Source: Diadophis punctatus similis | Lineage: Eukaryota; Chordata; Lepidosauria; Squamata; Dipsadidae | Assembly: GCA_023053685.1 (NCBI GenBank) | Contig: JALIGW010000014.1 | Span: 19,821,808-19,885,807 of the forward strand | Direction of reading: 5' to 3' | Length of the DNA stretch: 64,000 bases | Shown: one piece after another, positions 53,062 to 63,674 of the stretch | Layout: each line of letters begins with the position of its first letter | Position numbering within the stretch: the first letter of the stretch is position 1 | The notes under the pieces: generated by a model | Databases searched by the model: none | Told to the model about the DNA's origin: nothing | What the model saw: the letters and a program-made list of their open reading frames with translations, nothing else | Position numbers and translations under genes: made by a program

Positions 53062-53959
53062 AGCGAGTACAACATGGCTCTTGGATTGAGATCCTATGTC
53101 ATAATTTTTCAGTTCCACCTCCTTGAAAAAGATCTGGAGGGTTTTGATGAACAAAACAAAAGGAGAATGTTATGTATAAAGTCTTCAACTCTTGGGTAAA
53201 ACAGAAGTTACAGATACCACACATAAACAATTGTTGTCTATTCTGAAAATCCAGACCTTGACATTGCTAAATTCAGTTCTAGTCAAAACAACCTGGCTAT
53301 TTATTATGAAAAAAAAATAGTGTTCTAAACCAAACTTAAGATTAAATACAAATAGTCTTGACTTTCCCACCCTCTCCACGGCACAAAGCTAAGTTTCAAT
53401 CCCACTTTATTTAACCACTTATTTTAGCTCACAGTGACATTTCTCTGGTCTCCTGAAAGAACCTCCAGATTCATAACAAAACTAGACAAAAAAATAAATG
53501 AACAGGGTTGTCTGCAGTCTATCCATCATTAACCACATATTATCCCTCCTTCCTTTCAGCCTCTTCTAACCATAACCATTCCTGGCCAATAATATTACTC
53601 TTTGGAATCAAAAAAGTCCATTCCAGAGGTTCATATTTACAACACCCCATTGTGATGCTGCTGTTGTCATTGTTGTTGCCTTACTCAACTTGCTGGCTAG
53701 AACGTTTCAGTCTGATGCCCTTCCATGGAGAGATGAATGAAACACAGGGCGGACCTCTGAAGAAGATAATAGGGCAGTGCTGAAGTGGAAGCTGGCTTCT
53801 CATTGAACAGAAAGCACAGTTAAGCCACCAAAAGCTTTCGGTCCAACAATGGACAGCTCAGCCAACTGAGTTGGCTTTGGGTGGGTGCTCTTGTAGAAGG
53901 CTTTCAAAACAGATGGGTGTAAGAAGAAGAACGCAACCCTCTAGCTGGGGGATATAAGT
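53062..53959. other. No gene seen
   Basis: Single-copy looking, A/T-rich. A plus frame at 53508-53783 lacks support. Confidence 0.45.
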
Positions 53960-55015
53960 ACAGATTAGGTGAAATCTGGCTTAGCAACAGTAACTGTAGG
54001 AGGGATCTTGGAGTCCTAATGGAAAATCACTTAAATATGAGCCAACAGTGTGCGGCGGGAGCCAAAAAAGTCAATGTAATCCTAGGTTGCACTAACAGAG
54101 GGGTAGAATCATGTTACGTGAAGTATTAGTACTGTTTTATAAACCCTTCATAAGAGTACACTTAGAATATTGTATGCGGTTTTGGTTGCCACCATATAAA
54201 AAAGATGTTGAGACTCTGGAAAGACTCTGGAAAGATGTTGAGACTTTGGAAAAAGTGCAGGGAAGAGCAACAAAGGTTAATCATTTTGGGGGGATGGAGG
54301 CTAAAACACATGAACAAAGGTTGCAGGAATTGGGTATGTCTAGTCTAGTGAAAAGAAGGACCAGGGATGACATGATAGCAGTCTTCCAATATTTCAGGGG
54401 CTGCCACAAAGCAGAGAGGGAGGGAGGGAGTCAAGCTATTCTCCAAAGCACCTGAAGGCAGAACAACAAGTACCGTATTTTTCGGAGTGTAAGACGCACC
54501 TTAGTTTTGGGGGAGGAAAATAAGAAAAAAAAAATTCTGCCTACGAGCATCCATCTGGCTAGTGTCCTTAGCAAAAACCCTGGAACAGGTATATTAGCCT
54601 TGCAAAGGTCCGGTTGAAAGGCTCCTTTTTCAGGCTTGCTAAGCTCGGTTTGAGAGGTTGTTTTAGCCTTGCAAAGGTCCGTTTCAGAGGCTGGGCGGGG
54701 CTACATTCGGTATATAAGACACACCCAGATTTTCACCCTCTTTTAGAGGGGGAAAAGGTGCATCTTATACTCCGAAAAATACAGTAATAGATGGAAACTA
54801 ATCAAGGAGAGAAGCAACTTGGAGCTAAGGAGAAATTTCCCAAAGTGAGAACAATTAAGCAGTGGAACAACTTGCCTCCAGACGTTGTGGGTGCTACATC
54901 ACTGGAGGCTTTTAAGAAGAGACTGGACAACCACTTCTCTGGAATAGGGCCTTCTGCTTGAGCAAGGGTTGGACTGCAAGACCTCCAAGATCCCTTCCAA
55001 CTCTGTTCTGGGAGC
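53960..55015 (+). mobile_element. CR1 LINE, longest copy, split by a Tc/mariner-like MITE
   Basis: It reaches further 5' than the others, into the end of the RT region ('gtgaaatctggcttagcaac', 'ctaggttgcactaacagagg', 'cacttagaatattgtatgcg'). A short internal duplication repeats 'aaagatgttgagactytgg' at 54203-54255. The 3' end follows the MITE at 54787 and ends near 55010. Confidence 0.86.
54471..54786. mobile_element. TA-flanked palindromic element, short relative of 20038-20851
   Basis: 'taccgtatttttcggagtg' at the left, 'tccgaaaaatacagta' at the right, inverted and bounded by TA. The CR1 host sequence is continuous across the site ('gaacaacaag' then 'atagatggaaac'). Confidence 0.9.
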
Positions 55016-55140
55016 TCCAAGTTCTATCTAGAGGACCTCAGATGGGAAGGTTGTCTCAGGCCAACCATGTTAGTGTCCTTAACTGCAAAATAGGGATGAC
55101 ATTATTTCATCCCATAGTTACAAGAGTCCTCAAAAGAATA
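55016..55140 (+). repeat. Copy of the hAT target region, without the hAT element
   Basis: 'ttctatctagaggacctcag', 'atgggaaggttgtctcaggc', 'caaccatgttagtgtcctta' match 48660-48709 joined to 50290-50400. Both follow a CR1 3' end. Confidence 0.88.
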
Positions 55141-55586
55141 TGGTGGGGTGGAATCTAGTGAGGGATGGATTCTCAGGAGGAAGAGGATTTAGTTCAGAGG
55201 AGTAAGACGACAACTTAGCCCAGAGATCACGTGTTAGAGAAAGAGGGTGAATATAGTTTATTTCTAATAGTCCACAGAGTATATTGTAGATGCACTGCAG
55301 ATTAGAATTCTTGGTCCGCAAGATCTAATCTATAGCTGTGAAAACAATAAAATAACTCAGCTTGAAGATTCACCATGACATTCTTGGTTTGGGGTGTGAT
55401 GTGTGACGAGATTTCAGCATTTTTCTAAGGTGATTGTTTTTTTAACAGCAATAAGGTAAACATCTCCACCCAAGCATTTTCTAAATGATTTTTACTCTAT
55501 TTTTATCACATTCAGTAGGGATACATAAAGAGATTTAAAGATAATAGGATCCAAACTCTGAACTGGATCAGTTTTTCATATTGAAT
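55141..55586. other. No gene seen
   Basis: A/T-rich, no recognised repeat or coding region. Confidence 0.4.
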
Positions 55587-55997
55587 CAGGGGTGGTTTCC
55601 TCCTGGTTCGGACCGGATCGCCCGAACCGGTAGTGACCCGCTGTTGACATCTCGATGGCGTCACGGATCCGGTTCAGTTGGTGCCGGTCCGTGGGCGCCG
55701 CCATCTCTTTTTTTGGATTTTTTTCTGAATTTTTTACTGTTTGGAAGTTTTTTCCTCTGCTGCTGCTTGAAAAAGGGCCCTCCTGCCCACCCCCGGGTTT
55801 ATACTTACCTTTATTCCTTCACCTGAAGCACAGCTGATCAGCTCCTCAGCTGTGTTTCAGGCTGATTATAGCTACTGAGCAAGCGCGGAAGCAGAATTGC
55901 ACAAGGGGACGCGCGTGTGTGCATGAGCATAGCGATCGCGCACGCGCGAAACATCAAAATGCAAACCAGTGGCGAAGGTAAGTGGAACCCACCCCTG
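55587..55997. mobile_element. 411-bp hAT-type element
   Basis: Short inverted termini CAGGGGTGG / CCACCCCTG and an exact 8-bp duplication 'tattgaat' (55579-55586, 55998-56005). Interior with 'cggttc' and CpG-rich ends. Terminus shared with 35574-35805. Confidence 0.92.
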
Positions 55998-56005
55998 TAT
56001 TGAAT

Positions 56006-56320
56006 GGCTAGTTGATTCCAGGCACCCAATCAGGTACCCAGCAATCTCTTGGATAGTTCAAGCACAGGAATACGGTGGTTTATTTCTTTTTGTCAAATCA
56101 GAAATGGGAATCAAATCCATTCAAGTTTTCAATTCAAAAGTTCAATTGAATTAGGTTGATTTTCCAAATTGAAATTCAGAAGCAATCTCAAATTCAAAAT
56201 GGTTAATTCTAATCAGATTTTGCAGAACCCTAACACCCAGTCAATATCACAACAGCCCCTAGTTACTGTAGTATCACCCCATCTGGAAATAGTCACACAG
56301 TGATGCAAAAAAGTGTGTAG
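56006..56320. other. No gene seen
   Basis: Repeats of 'aattcaaa'-like A/T words at 56120-56200. Otherwise nothing. Confidence 0.4.
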
Positions 56321-56582
56321 ACAGGTAGTCCTTGACTTACGATGATAATGGAATTTGGAATTTCCATCTTGATAGTCTTGATAGTCATAAATTGAGGCAT
56401 CCATGTGACTCTACCCAATTTTAGAAATTTTTTGCAGCAGTCATTAAGTGAATGCTGAGGTTGTAAGTGAATACGGCAGTTGTTAAGTGAATCCATGTAA
56501 ATCACAGTCACATGAGCACAGAATACTTCAACTGGCTGTAAAGTTGAACCAGTTGCCAAGTGCCCAAAATGTGGTCATGTGT

Positions 56583-57790
56583 TTGTTTTATTTATTTTAT
56601 TTTATTTATTTATTTATTTATTTATTTATTTGTCAAACATGTACAGGATAGTAGTTGTTTGTATAAACATAACGTAAGTAAAAAGTACCGATAATAGAGG
56701 ACAATAGGACAGTGGGACAGGGACGGTAGGCACAGTGGTGCGCTTAAGCACGCCCCTTACCGGCCTCTTAGAAATGAGGAGAGGTCTACTGTAGACAGTC
56801 TAAGGTTAAAGTTTTGGGGGTTTGGGGAAGAAACCACAGAGTCAGGTAGTGCATTCCAGGCATTGATCACTCTGTTGCTGAAGTCGTATTTTCTGCAGTC
56901 AAGTTTGGAGCAGTTTACATTAAGTTTGAATCTATTATGTGCTCGTGTATTGTTGCGGTTGAAGCTGAAGTAATCATTGACAGGAAGGACTTTTTGATAT
57001 ATGATTTTATGAACTACATTTAGATCAGATCGGACGCGGCGTAGTTGTAAATTGTCTAATCCCAATATTTCAAGTCTGGTGGAATAAGGTATTTTATTGC
57101 GAGCAGAGGAGTGGAGGACTCTTCTAGTGAAATATTTCTGGACTCTCTCGATTGTATTAATGTCTGTTATGCAGTGCGGGTTCCAGTCAGGTGAGCTGTA
57201 TTCCAGAATTGGTCTAAGAAATGTTTTGAATGCTCTGGTTAGCAGTGTAATATTGCCAGAGAAGAAGCTACGCAAGATTAGATTAACAACTTTTTGGCAA
57301 TGTTGTTACAGTGGGCTCTAGCATTTAGGTTGTTGGATATGGTCCAAGGTCTTTGACAGAGTGAGGGTCATCTAAAAGTTTGTTTCCTCCAAGTTTGTAT
57401 TTTTTATTCTGATTCTTTTTGCCAATGTGTAGGACAGAGCATTTGTTGGTTGAGATTTGAAGTTGCCAGTTGTTTGACCATTCTGCTACATGGTCAAGGT
57501 CTTTTTGAAGGGTAGTAGCATTGTTGGTGGTGTTAAATAGTTTAACATCATCGGCAAAGAGAACGTGATTGCTTATAATATGATCACAAAGATCATATTA
57601 TGTAGAGTATGTAGAGTATGAAGAGTGTTGGTCCTAGAACACTGCCTTGAGGTACACCACTGTTGACAGGAGCAGGATTTGATAGGGCACTCCCTATTTT
57701 AACCACTTGTTGTCTGTTAGACAGCAACGCAGTTATCCAATCATGTAGGGGTCCAGAGATGCCATAGGATTTTAGTTACAGAAGTAGATT
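56583..57790 (-). mobile_element. CR1/Jockey-related LINE, RT to 3' end
   Basis: A (TTTA)n tail at the left marks the 3' end of a minus-strand element. A frame of 172 residues (57275-56757) reads 'FSGNITLLTRAFKTFLRPIL', 'SSPDWNPHC', 'LEILGLDNLQLRRVRSDLN' and 'VINAWNALPDSVVSSPNPQN'. Farther 5' (57300-57770) the decayed RT has 'GVPQGSVLGPTLFILYINDL' and 'LFADDVKLF'. This is the same family as 23430-24215. It is 5'-truncated inside RT. Confidence 0.86.
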
Positions 57791-57792
57791 GT

Positions 57793-57835
57793 GTGTGTGT
57801 GTGTGTGCACGCACACACACACGTGCACACGCATG
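57793..57835. repeat. Alternating TG/CA tract
   Basis: (TG)n running into (CA)n, 'tgtgtgtgtgcacgcacaca', alternating purine-pyrimidine and self-complementary; Z-DNA-prone. Confidence 0.93.
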
Positions 57836-58169
57836 CACTAACCCCAGAACCAGGTCGTAAGTTGCTTTCAGGGTCCACCTCAACTGTGAACAGGTGCTGA
57901 GCGACCATTTGTTAAGCAAGGACTACCTGTTTCTCCATTACACCATCAGCATGCAAAATCTTCTGTTTCCTTTGTCATGACAAAGTAAAATTTATTTTAC
58001 AGGAAAAACCCGTTTTTCCCAAGAAGCATCATTTCTGAGACGCAGCAGCTTAAGAAGGATGGAATTATCCAATCCCACATGGTGTGCTAGCCTCCAAATA
58101 GATCCGTATCTTCTATCATCACCAGGCAGGAGATACAGATAGGCAGGGAAGAAAGAGGGAAGACATAAC

Positions 58170-58293
58170 CCAGCCATTTTCAAACTTGACAACTTGAAGA
58201 TGTGTGGATTTCAACTTTCAGGATTCATGCAGGCTGGGAAATTCTGGGTGGAAATTCACACATTTTCAAGTTGCCAAGCTTGGAAAACACTGA
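58170..58293. mobile_element. Small palindromic repeat
   Basis: 'ttttcaaacttgacaacttg' with 'gatgtgtggatttcaac' faces 'ggtggaaattcacacatttt' and 'caagttgccaagcttgg'. Same family as 46396 and 50819. Confidence 0.75.
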
Positions 58294-58419
58294 TATAACC
58301 AAATTAAGTAAAAATGGACAGGTCTATTTTATTTATGTGTATCATGGCTTCATAATTTTTACAAATAATCTCATCAAAGGTGGAGGAGAGCATGCTAGAT
58401 ATAACATATCCAGCACACC

Positions 58420-58507
58420 TTTCTCCTCCTATTTTCCCCACAACAACAACAACCCTGTGAGGTAGGTTGGGCTGAGAGTGACCAGCCCAAGATCACCCAA
58501 TATGTAC
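58420..58507. repeat. Ancient repeat segment ('ccctgtgaggtaggttggg')
   Basis: 'acaaccctgtgaggtaggtt' with 'gagtgaccagcccaagatca' resembles the conserved 3' domain of MIR/L2-type ancient repeats. Its left part recurs at the very end of the window, after the L1 poly(A). Confidence 0.5.
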
Positions 58508-58696
58508 AGTAGTCCTCAACTTATGACCACAATGGAGCCCAAATTTTCCATTGCTAAGCAAGACAATTGTTAAGTGAATTGTGTCCCATATAATGATCTT
58601 TCTTGTCACCATCACTGCAGTTGTTAAGTGAGTTGTTTAGAGAATCTGGCTTTCCTATTGGCTTTGCTTGTCAAAAGGTCGCAAAAGGGGATCACG
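58508..58696. mobile_element. Palindromic MITE, left half, joined to the L1
   Basis: 'tacagtagtcctcaacttat' to 'gtcgcaaaaggggatcac' follows the family order and stops where the L1 leader begins. The right half is absent in this window. Confidence 0.82.
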
Positions 58697-58705
58697 TTAA
58701 TCCTG

Positions 58706-59944
58706 ATGGCTTCTAAATCTGTAAAGACGGTCTCTTCCAAAAGTGCGGAGAGCTCCCCAACCCCCACTACTACTAAGCTGCAAATGCTTGCAACACAATC
58801 TCAACCCCAGCCCCAGCCATTAACTCTTGCAATGTTGCAAGAAAGCCTTAAAGCTATGCAGATTCAAATATCTACCAATTTTAACAAAAAAATTGATGAA
58901 TCTAATGAGACAATTAAGGAGTTGATAAATGATCAGATACAAGTTGTGTCTAATAAAATGGAAATCTGCAACAATGAAATTAGAGCTGACATTTTGGAGG
59001 CATTTAAAGGATTGGCGAATAATGTGGAATATTTGGATGAGCAAGTTCAATTAATCAAAGATATTACTGCCTCCCTACGAGAGAGAATAGACGAAGTTGA
59101 AGAAAAAACTACAGATGAAATTACATTGATACATTTTCGCAACATGGAGTTCGCGATCAGAATTCGTGGACTGCGGGAAGAGAAAAGTGAAGATTTAAGA
59201 GTGTTGTTGGGAGATGCCCTTGCCCAAGTGTTGGATATTAACAAGGAAGAGCTGATGGGCCAGATCGATAAGGTTTACAGGGTCAACTCTCGAGCTGCCA
59301 GAGTAAGGAACCTTCCAAGAGACATCGTGATATATTTTAATAACAGAGCACTGCGTAATGAAATTCTCCAAGCAACGTACCTAAATAAATTACAGGTGGG
59401 AGGACAGGAATTGATCACACTGAAAGAGATTCCCCCAAGAATGCTGAGGGCTAGAAGAGATTTTACCTTTTTGGTTGAGGAGCTTAAAAGACAACAATTA
59501 CCATTTAGATGGGAAGTTCCAAATGGTATCTCTTTGATCTATGCTGGAGAAAGACATCGACTTAACACGGTCCAAAAAGCAAGAGATTTTTTTACATATA
59601 TTTTAAAGGCTGGGACACCGAGTTCATCAGAGGGAAGGAGAAAAGAGAATGACGGAGCAAGACAACAGGAAGTCCAACAAATAGAGGCCCCATCTGGTCA
59701 AGGTGATACTGTTATAATTCGGGACCAAAGTTTGGATTTATTTGGAGAACAACAGATAAAAGAAAAAAGACAGACCAGAGCGGCAACTAAACGTATGCAG
59801 GAAATGGCACAACAACAATCTCAGCTTGCGGTTAAAGAAACTACTAAATCTGAAGCAGTGGGAGGAGCAAGACGAAAGGAACGGCAGTTCTTAGATCATC
59901 AGTCAATGTTCCAGAAGCTTCAGAAGCCTGCAGATGGGAAGTAG
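58706..59944 (+). CDS. L1 ORF1 protein (RNA-binding chaperone)
   Basis: 412 residues from the ATG at 58706; the frame is also open upstream to 58628, but those codons are MITE sequence, so the first L1-like methionine ('MASKSVKTVSSKSAES') is preferred. The N-terminus is Ser/Thr/Pro/Gln-rich. Residues about 70-155 are predicted coiled coil by heptads ('NFNKKIDESNETIKELIND'), which would mediate trimerisation. An RRM-like part follows ('LIHFRNMEFAIRIRGLREE') and then a C-terminal domain ('LPRDIVIYFNNRALRNEILQ', 'KEIPPRMLRARRDFTFLVEE', 'GISLIYAGERHRLNTV'). A basic, Gln-rich tail ends it. ORF1p coats L1 RNA and acts as a nucleic-acid chaperone. It is longer than the human protein (338 aa). ORF1 overlaps ORF2 by 11 bases. 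Confidence 0.93.
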   Translation: MASKSVKTVSSKSAESSPTPTTTKLQMLATQSQPQPQPLTLAMLQESLKAMQIQISTNFNKKIDESNETIKELINDQIQVVSNKMEICNNEIRADILEAFKGLANNVEYLDEQVQLIKDITASLRERIDEVEEKTTDEITLIHFRNMEFAIRIRGLREEKSEDLRVLLGDALAQVLDINKEELMGQIDKVYRVNSRAARVRNLPRDIVIYFNNRALRNEILQATYLNKLQVGGQELITLKEIPPRMLRARRDFTFLVEELKRQQLPFRWEVPNGISLIYAGERHRLNTVQKARDFFTYILKAGTPSSSEGRRKENDGARQQEVQQIEAPSGQGDTVIIRDQSLDLFGEQQIKEKRQTRAATKRMQEMAQQQSQLAVKETTKSEAVGGARRKERQFLDHQSMFQKLQKPADGK

Positions 59945-62900
59945 ATTTTTAACTTGGAATGTTAATGGATTAAATTCACCACAGAAAAGAAGGAAAATAT
60001 TTCATTATCTAAAACAATTTAATAACGATGTGGTCTGTCTTCAAGAAACACATATTAGAAAACAAGACCAAAAATATTTGCTAAATTCAAAATTAGGACT
60101 ACAATTTGTATCATCAGCATCAGAAAAAAGAAATGGTATTGTAATATACGTCAAAAAAAACCTGACTGCCAAATTGATTGAAGCAGACGATCAAGGAAGA
60201 TTTCTAGCTATAGAACTTTTAATTAAAGGAGAAAGAATATTGGTGATTGGTGTATATGCCCCGAACCAACAACAAGAGAAATTTTATGATTTCTTACATA
60301 CAAAGTTAATACAATGGGACTATAATACCTGTATCCTTCTGGGAGATTGGAATGGTGTACCAGACGTTAAAAAGGACAAGAAGGGTCCAAGCCAAAATAC
60401 TTTTTCAAGAGCCAAATTACCAAAGTCTTTTTTTGAAATGATGGAAGATTGGGAGTTGAGGGATATTTGGCGTGAAAGAAATATAGAAGAAAAGGACTTT
60501 ACCTTTTTCTCCGATAGACATCAATCTTTTTCAAGGATTGATTTTATTTTGATTACTAATAATCTTTTTTCTAGGGTAAAGAAGACGAAGATATGTTCAA
60601 GAGTATTAACGGATCATAGTCCGGTCTGGCTGGAATTGCAAGATAACAATGGACCCAGAAGGTCATGGAGGTTAAATGATAATTTATTTAGATATGAGAA
60701 TAATGTGAGGGAATGTAAAAAATTAATGAAAGAATTTTTTGTTAATAATATGCAGAAGGGCACATCTTTGGAAATGGTTTGGGATGCCAGTAAAGCTTAT
60801 ATGAGAGGTATTTTGATCTATCTGAATAATAAATTTAGAAGAAAAAAAGAGGAAAAGAGGAAAGAATTGGAAGAAGAGATCAAACGACAGGAAAGGGCCT
60901 TAATTTCTAATCCATTGGATAGGAAAATTAAAGAGGTAATTAACTTATTAAGGGGTCAATTTAACATGTTAATGACAGACCAAGTTGCAACCAATTTACA
61001 GTATGCAAAATTTAATATTTTTAGTAACGCAAACAAACCAGGGCGGTGGCTGGCATACATGTTAAGAAAGAAGCAAAAATCAAGAACTATTGAAAAAATT
61101 AGATATAAGGGTAAAGAAACTTATGAACAAGAATTCATTAAAAAATCATTCTTAGATTTCTACTCAGGATTATATAGTGGGGATAAAGTAAGGGAAGAAG
61201 AGATAGATAGGTACTTACAGCAACAAAATATTCATACACTTACTGAGATTCAGAGGGATACTTTAAATCAATTGATAACTTCAGAAGAGATTGCATTGGC
61301 AATTAAACAATTAAAAGTGGGCAAGGCCCCGGGGACAGATGGATTAACCGCTGTTTATTATAAAAAATTGCAGGAGGAAATGGTGGAACCACTTAAAGAT
61401 TTGTTTAACTATATCCAAAAGGGAGGCACTGTACCTCCATCTTGGAAAACTGCTTTTATCTCTCTGATCCCAAAAGAGGGTCAAGATCTTACAGACCCAA
61501 AAAATTACAGGCCGATTTCACTTCTAAACTTAGATTATAAAATTTTTGCAAAAATTTTAGCAAATAGACTAATGATAGTCTTACAACAGACAATACATCA
61601 CGATCAAACTGGGTTTATAACAGGTAGACAAATGAAAACTAATGTTAGACAAGTTGTTAATTTATTAGAGTATTTGGGAAAGAACAACCAGGTCCCTGCA
61701 ACATTGATATTTTTGGATGCTGAGAAAGCCTTTGATAGATTGAATTGGCGATTTTTATTAAAGTTAATAGAAAAATTACAACTTGGAGATTATTTTGTAC
61801 AATCTATTCAGGCAATATACCAAAAACAAACAGCGCAAATAATAATCAATGGTGGGTTAACAGATAATTTTAATATAGAAAAAGGAACAAGACAAGGATG
61901 TCCTTTATCTCCTTTGTTGTTTATCTTGAGTTTGGAAATATTACTCAGCAAAATAAGAGAACTTGACACAATAAAGGGGATTAAGATCAGACAGGAAGAA
62001 TATAAGTTACGAGCTTTTGCGGATGACCTGGTCGTTACTCTGACCCAACCACTACAATCTATTAAAATTTTGATGGATATAATTAACTTATATGGACAAG
62101 TATCTGGTTTTAAGATAAATATAGCCAAAACAAAAATAATAGTTAAAAATGTGACAAGAAGTCAAAAAGAAGAAATAGAAAAGGTAACAGGTTTTGAAGT
62201 AGTTCAAAAGATCAAATATTTAGGGGTTTATATTATGTCCACAAATACAAAACTATACCAATATAATTATGAACCATTATGGTTAAAAATACAGAAAGAT
62301 ATGGAAAATTGGGAAAAACTGCAATTGTCACTGTTGGGAAGGATAGCTGCTGTTAAAATGAATGTTTTACCAAGGTTTCTATTCCTTTTTCAAATGATAC
62401 CAATACTTAAAAAAGACGGAACCTTAAGGGAGTGGCAGAAGGGTATAAATAAATTCATTTGGGCAGGGAAGAAGCCGCGGGTAAATCAGAAGATAATGCA
62501 GGATATACGTGAAAGAGGGGGCTTAAAAATGCCAAACTTAAAATTGTATTATGAAGCAGCAGCTCTCGCAGCAATTACAGATTGGATTAACTTAACGGAA
62601 GAAAGTGTATTAAATATTGAGGGATATGGTTTGCTCTATGGGTGGCATGCCTATTTAATATATGATAAAAAGATAGACAAAGTTTTTAAGAGTCATATAT
62701 TGAGAAATGCTTTATTGCGTGTCTGGAAAAAGTACCAATGTAAGCTAAATGATAAAATACCTTGGTGGACGGTACCTAGACACGCGATAGAAAATATAAA
62801 CTTGGAACAAAACATAGATAAGGTTACATATAAAGAACTTCTCCTTGAAGATGGAACACTATCTCAACTAAAATCATTTGAGAAATTAAAAGAGGAAGGA

Positions 62901-63674
62901 ATAGTTAGGACCTGGTTCCAATATAGACAGTTACAGGCCAGATGGAGCGATGATAGAAAAATTGGTATTGTGCAAAATGAAGAAAACTTGATTGTACAAA
63001 TTAAAGATAATGGTCCAATGCATATAAAAAGATTATATAATATTTTATTGGAACTGGATTCAGAATCGGAATTGGTTAAAGATTGTATGATAAAATGGGC
63101 TCAAAACTTTGGAGAACCTATAACGATGGACATATGGGAAAAGATATGGGTTATAAATGTTAAATTTACGCAGGCTCAAAATTTGAGGGAAAATTTTTAT
63201 AAAATGTTTTACAGATGGCATTTAGACCCAAAAAAATTGGCATGTATGTATCCTAACTTACAGCCTAAATGCTGGAGATGTGAATGTGATGATGCTACAT
63301 ATTTCCATGTATGGTGGACTTGTAAAAAAATTAAGGCTTTCTGGATAAAAATCTGGTGGATTATACAAAATATTTTAAAGAAAAAAATTAAATTTACACC
63401 ACAGTTCTTTCTACTGGGAATAACAACGGATTGTACACCTATAGAGACTAAGCTGATTTTGAATTTTATAACGGCTGCCAGATTGTTGGTGGCGCAATAT
63501 TGGAAGAAGGAAGATATACCTACAATTGAAGAATGGACATTGAAAGTGACACATCTGGCCGAAATGGCTAAGGTTTCATCTTATCTTAAGGATTATTCTA
63601 ATGAAAAATATGTGTTGGAATGGAGTAAGTGGACGGAATATATTCAGAAAAAGTTTCAGATTAATATAATTTAA
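59934..63674 (+). CDS. L1 ORF2 protein (endonuclease - reverse transcriptase)
   Basis: 1246 residues without a stop; human ORF2p has 1275. The endonuclease domain shows N9 in 'LTWNVNGLN', E38 in 'LQETHI', D138 and N140 in 'LLGDWNG', 'SRIDF' at 200-204 and D227-H228 in 'DHSPVW', the metal-binding and catalytic set of AP-type L1 endonucleases. The RT has 'GKAPGTDGLTAVYYK', 'PKNYRPISLLNLDYKIF', 'QTGFITGRQMKTNVRQ', D595 in 'FLDAEKAFDR', 'KGTRQGCPLSPLLFILSLE' and the catalytic D697-D698 in 'AFADDLV', where L1 has FADD. The C-terminal zinc-knuckle-like part is C1113, C1116, H1125 and C1130 ('CWRC', 'HVWWTC'). It nicks target DNA and primes cDNA there. Translation probably reinitiates at the overlap with ORF1. 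All key residues are present. Confidence 0.95.
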   Translation: MGSRFLTWNVNGLNSPQKRRKIFHYLKQFNNDVVCLQETHIRKQDQKYLLNSKLGLQFVSSASEKRNGIVIYVKKNLTAKLIEADDQGRFLAIELLIKGERILVIGVYAPNQQQEKFYDFLHTKLIQWDYNTCILLGDWNGVPDVKKDKKGPSQNTFSRAKLPKSFFEMMEDWELRDIWRERNIEEKDFTFFSDRHQSFSRIDFILITNNLFSRVKKTKICSRVLTDHSPVWLELQDNNGPRRSWRLNDNLFRYENNVRECKKLMKEFFVNNMQKGTSLEMVWDASKAYMRGILIYLNNKFRRKKEEKRKELEEEIKRQERALISNPLDRKIKEVINLLRGQFNMLMTDQVATNLQYAKFNIFSNANKPGRWLAYMLRKKQKSRTIEKIRYKGKETYEQEFIKKSFLDFYSGLYSGDKVREEEIDRYLQQQNIHTLTEIQRDTLNQLITSEEIALAIKQLKVGKAPGTDGLTAVYYKKLQEEMVEPLKDLFNYIQKGGTVPPSWKTAFISLIPKEGQDLTDPKNYRPISLLNLDYKIFAKILANRLMIVLQQTIHHDQTGFITGRQMKTNVRQVVNLLEYLGKNNQVPATLIFLDAEKAFDRLNWRFLLKLIEKLQLGDYFVQSIQAIYQKQTAQIIINGGLTDNFNIEKGTRQGCPLSPLLFILSLEILLSKIRELDTIKGIKIRQEEYKLRAFADDLVVTLTQPLQSIKILMDIINLYGQVSGFKINIAKTKIIVKNVTRSQKEEIEKVTGFEVVQKIKYLGVYIMSTNTKLYQYNYEPLWLKIQKDMENWEKLQLSLLGRIAAVKMNVLPRFLFLFQMIPILKKDGTLREWQKGINKFIWAGKKPRVNQKIMQDIRERGGLKMPNLKLYYEAAALAAITDWINLTEESVLNIEGYGLLYGWHAYLIYDKKIDKVFKSHILRNALLRVWKKYQCKLNDKIPWWTVPRHAIENINLEQNIDKVTYKELLLEDGTLSQLKSFEKLKEEGIVRTWFQYRQLQARWSDDRKIGIVQNEENLIVQIKDNGPMHIKRLYNILLELDSESELVKDCMIKWAQNFGEPITMDIWEKIWVINVKFTQAQNLRENFYKMFYRWHLDPKKLACMYPNLQPKCWRCECDDATYFHVWWTCKKIKAFWIKIWWIIQNILKKKIKFTPQFFLLGITTDCTPIETKLILNFITAARLLVAQYWKKEDIPTIEEWTLKVTHLAEMAKVSSYLKDYSNEKYVLEWSKWTEYIQKKFQINII

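Larger units (their letters stand above)
56321..57931. mobile_element. Palindromic MITE split by a LINE
   Basis: Left half 'acaggtagtccttgacttac' to 'aaaatgtggtcatgtg', right half 'aaccaggtcgtaagttgc' to 'gcaaggactacctgt'. Between them lies a minus-strand LINE plus a TG/CA tract. Confidence 0.8.
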
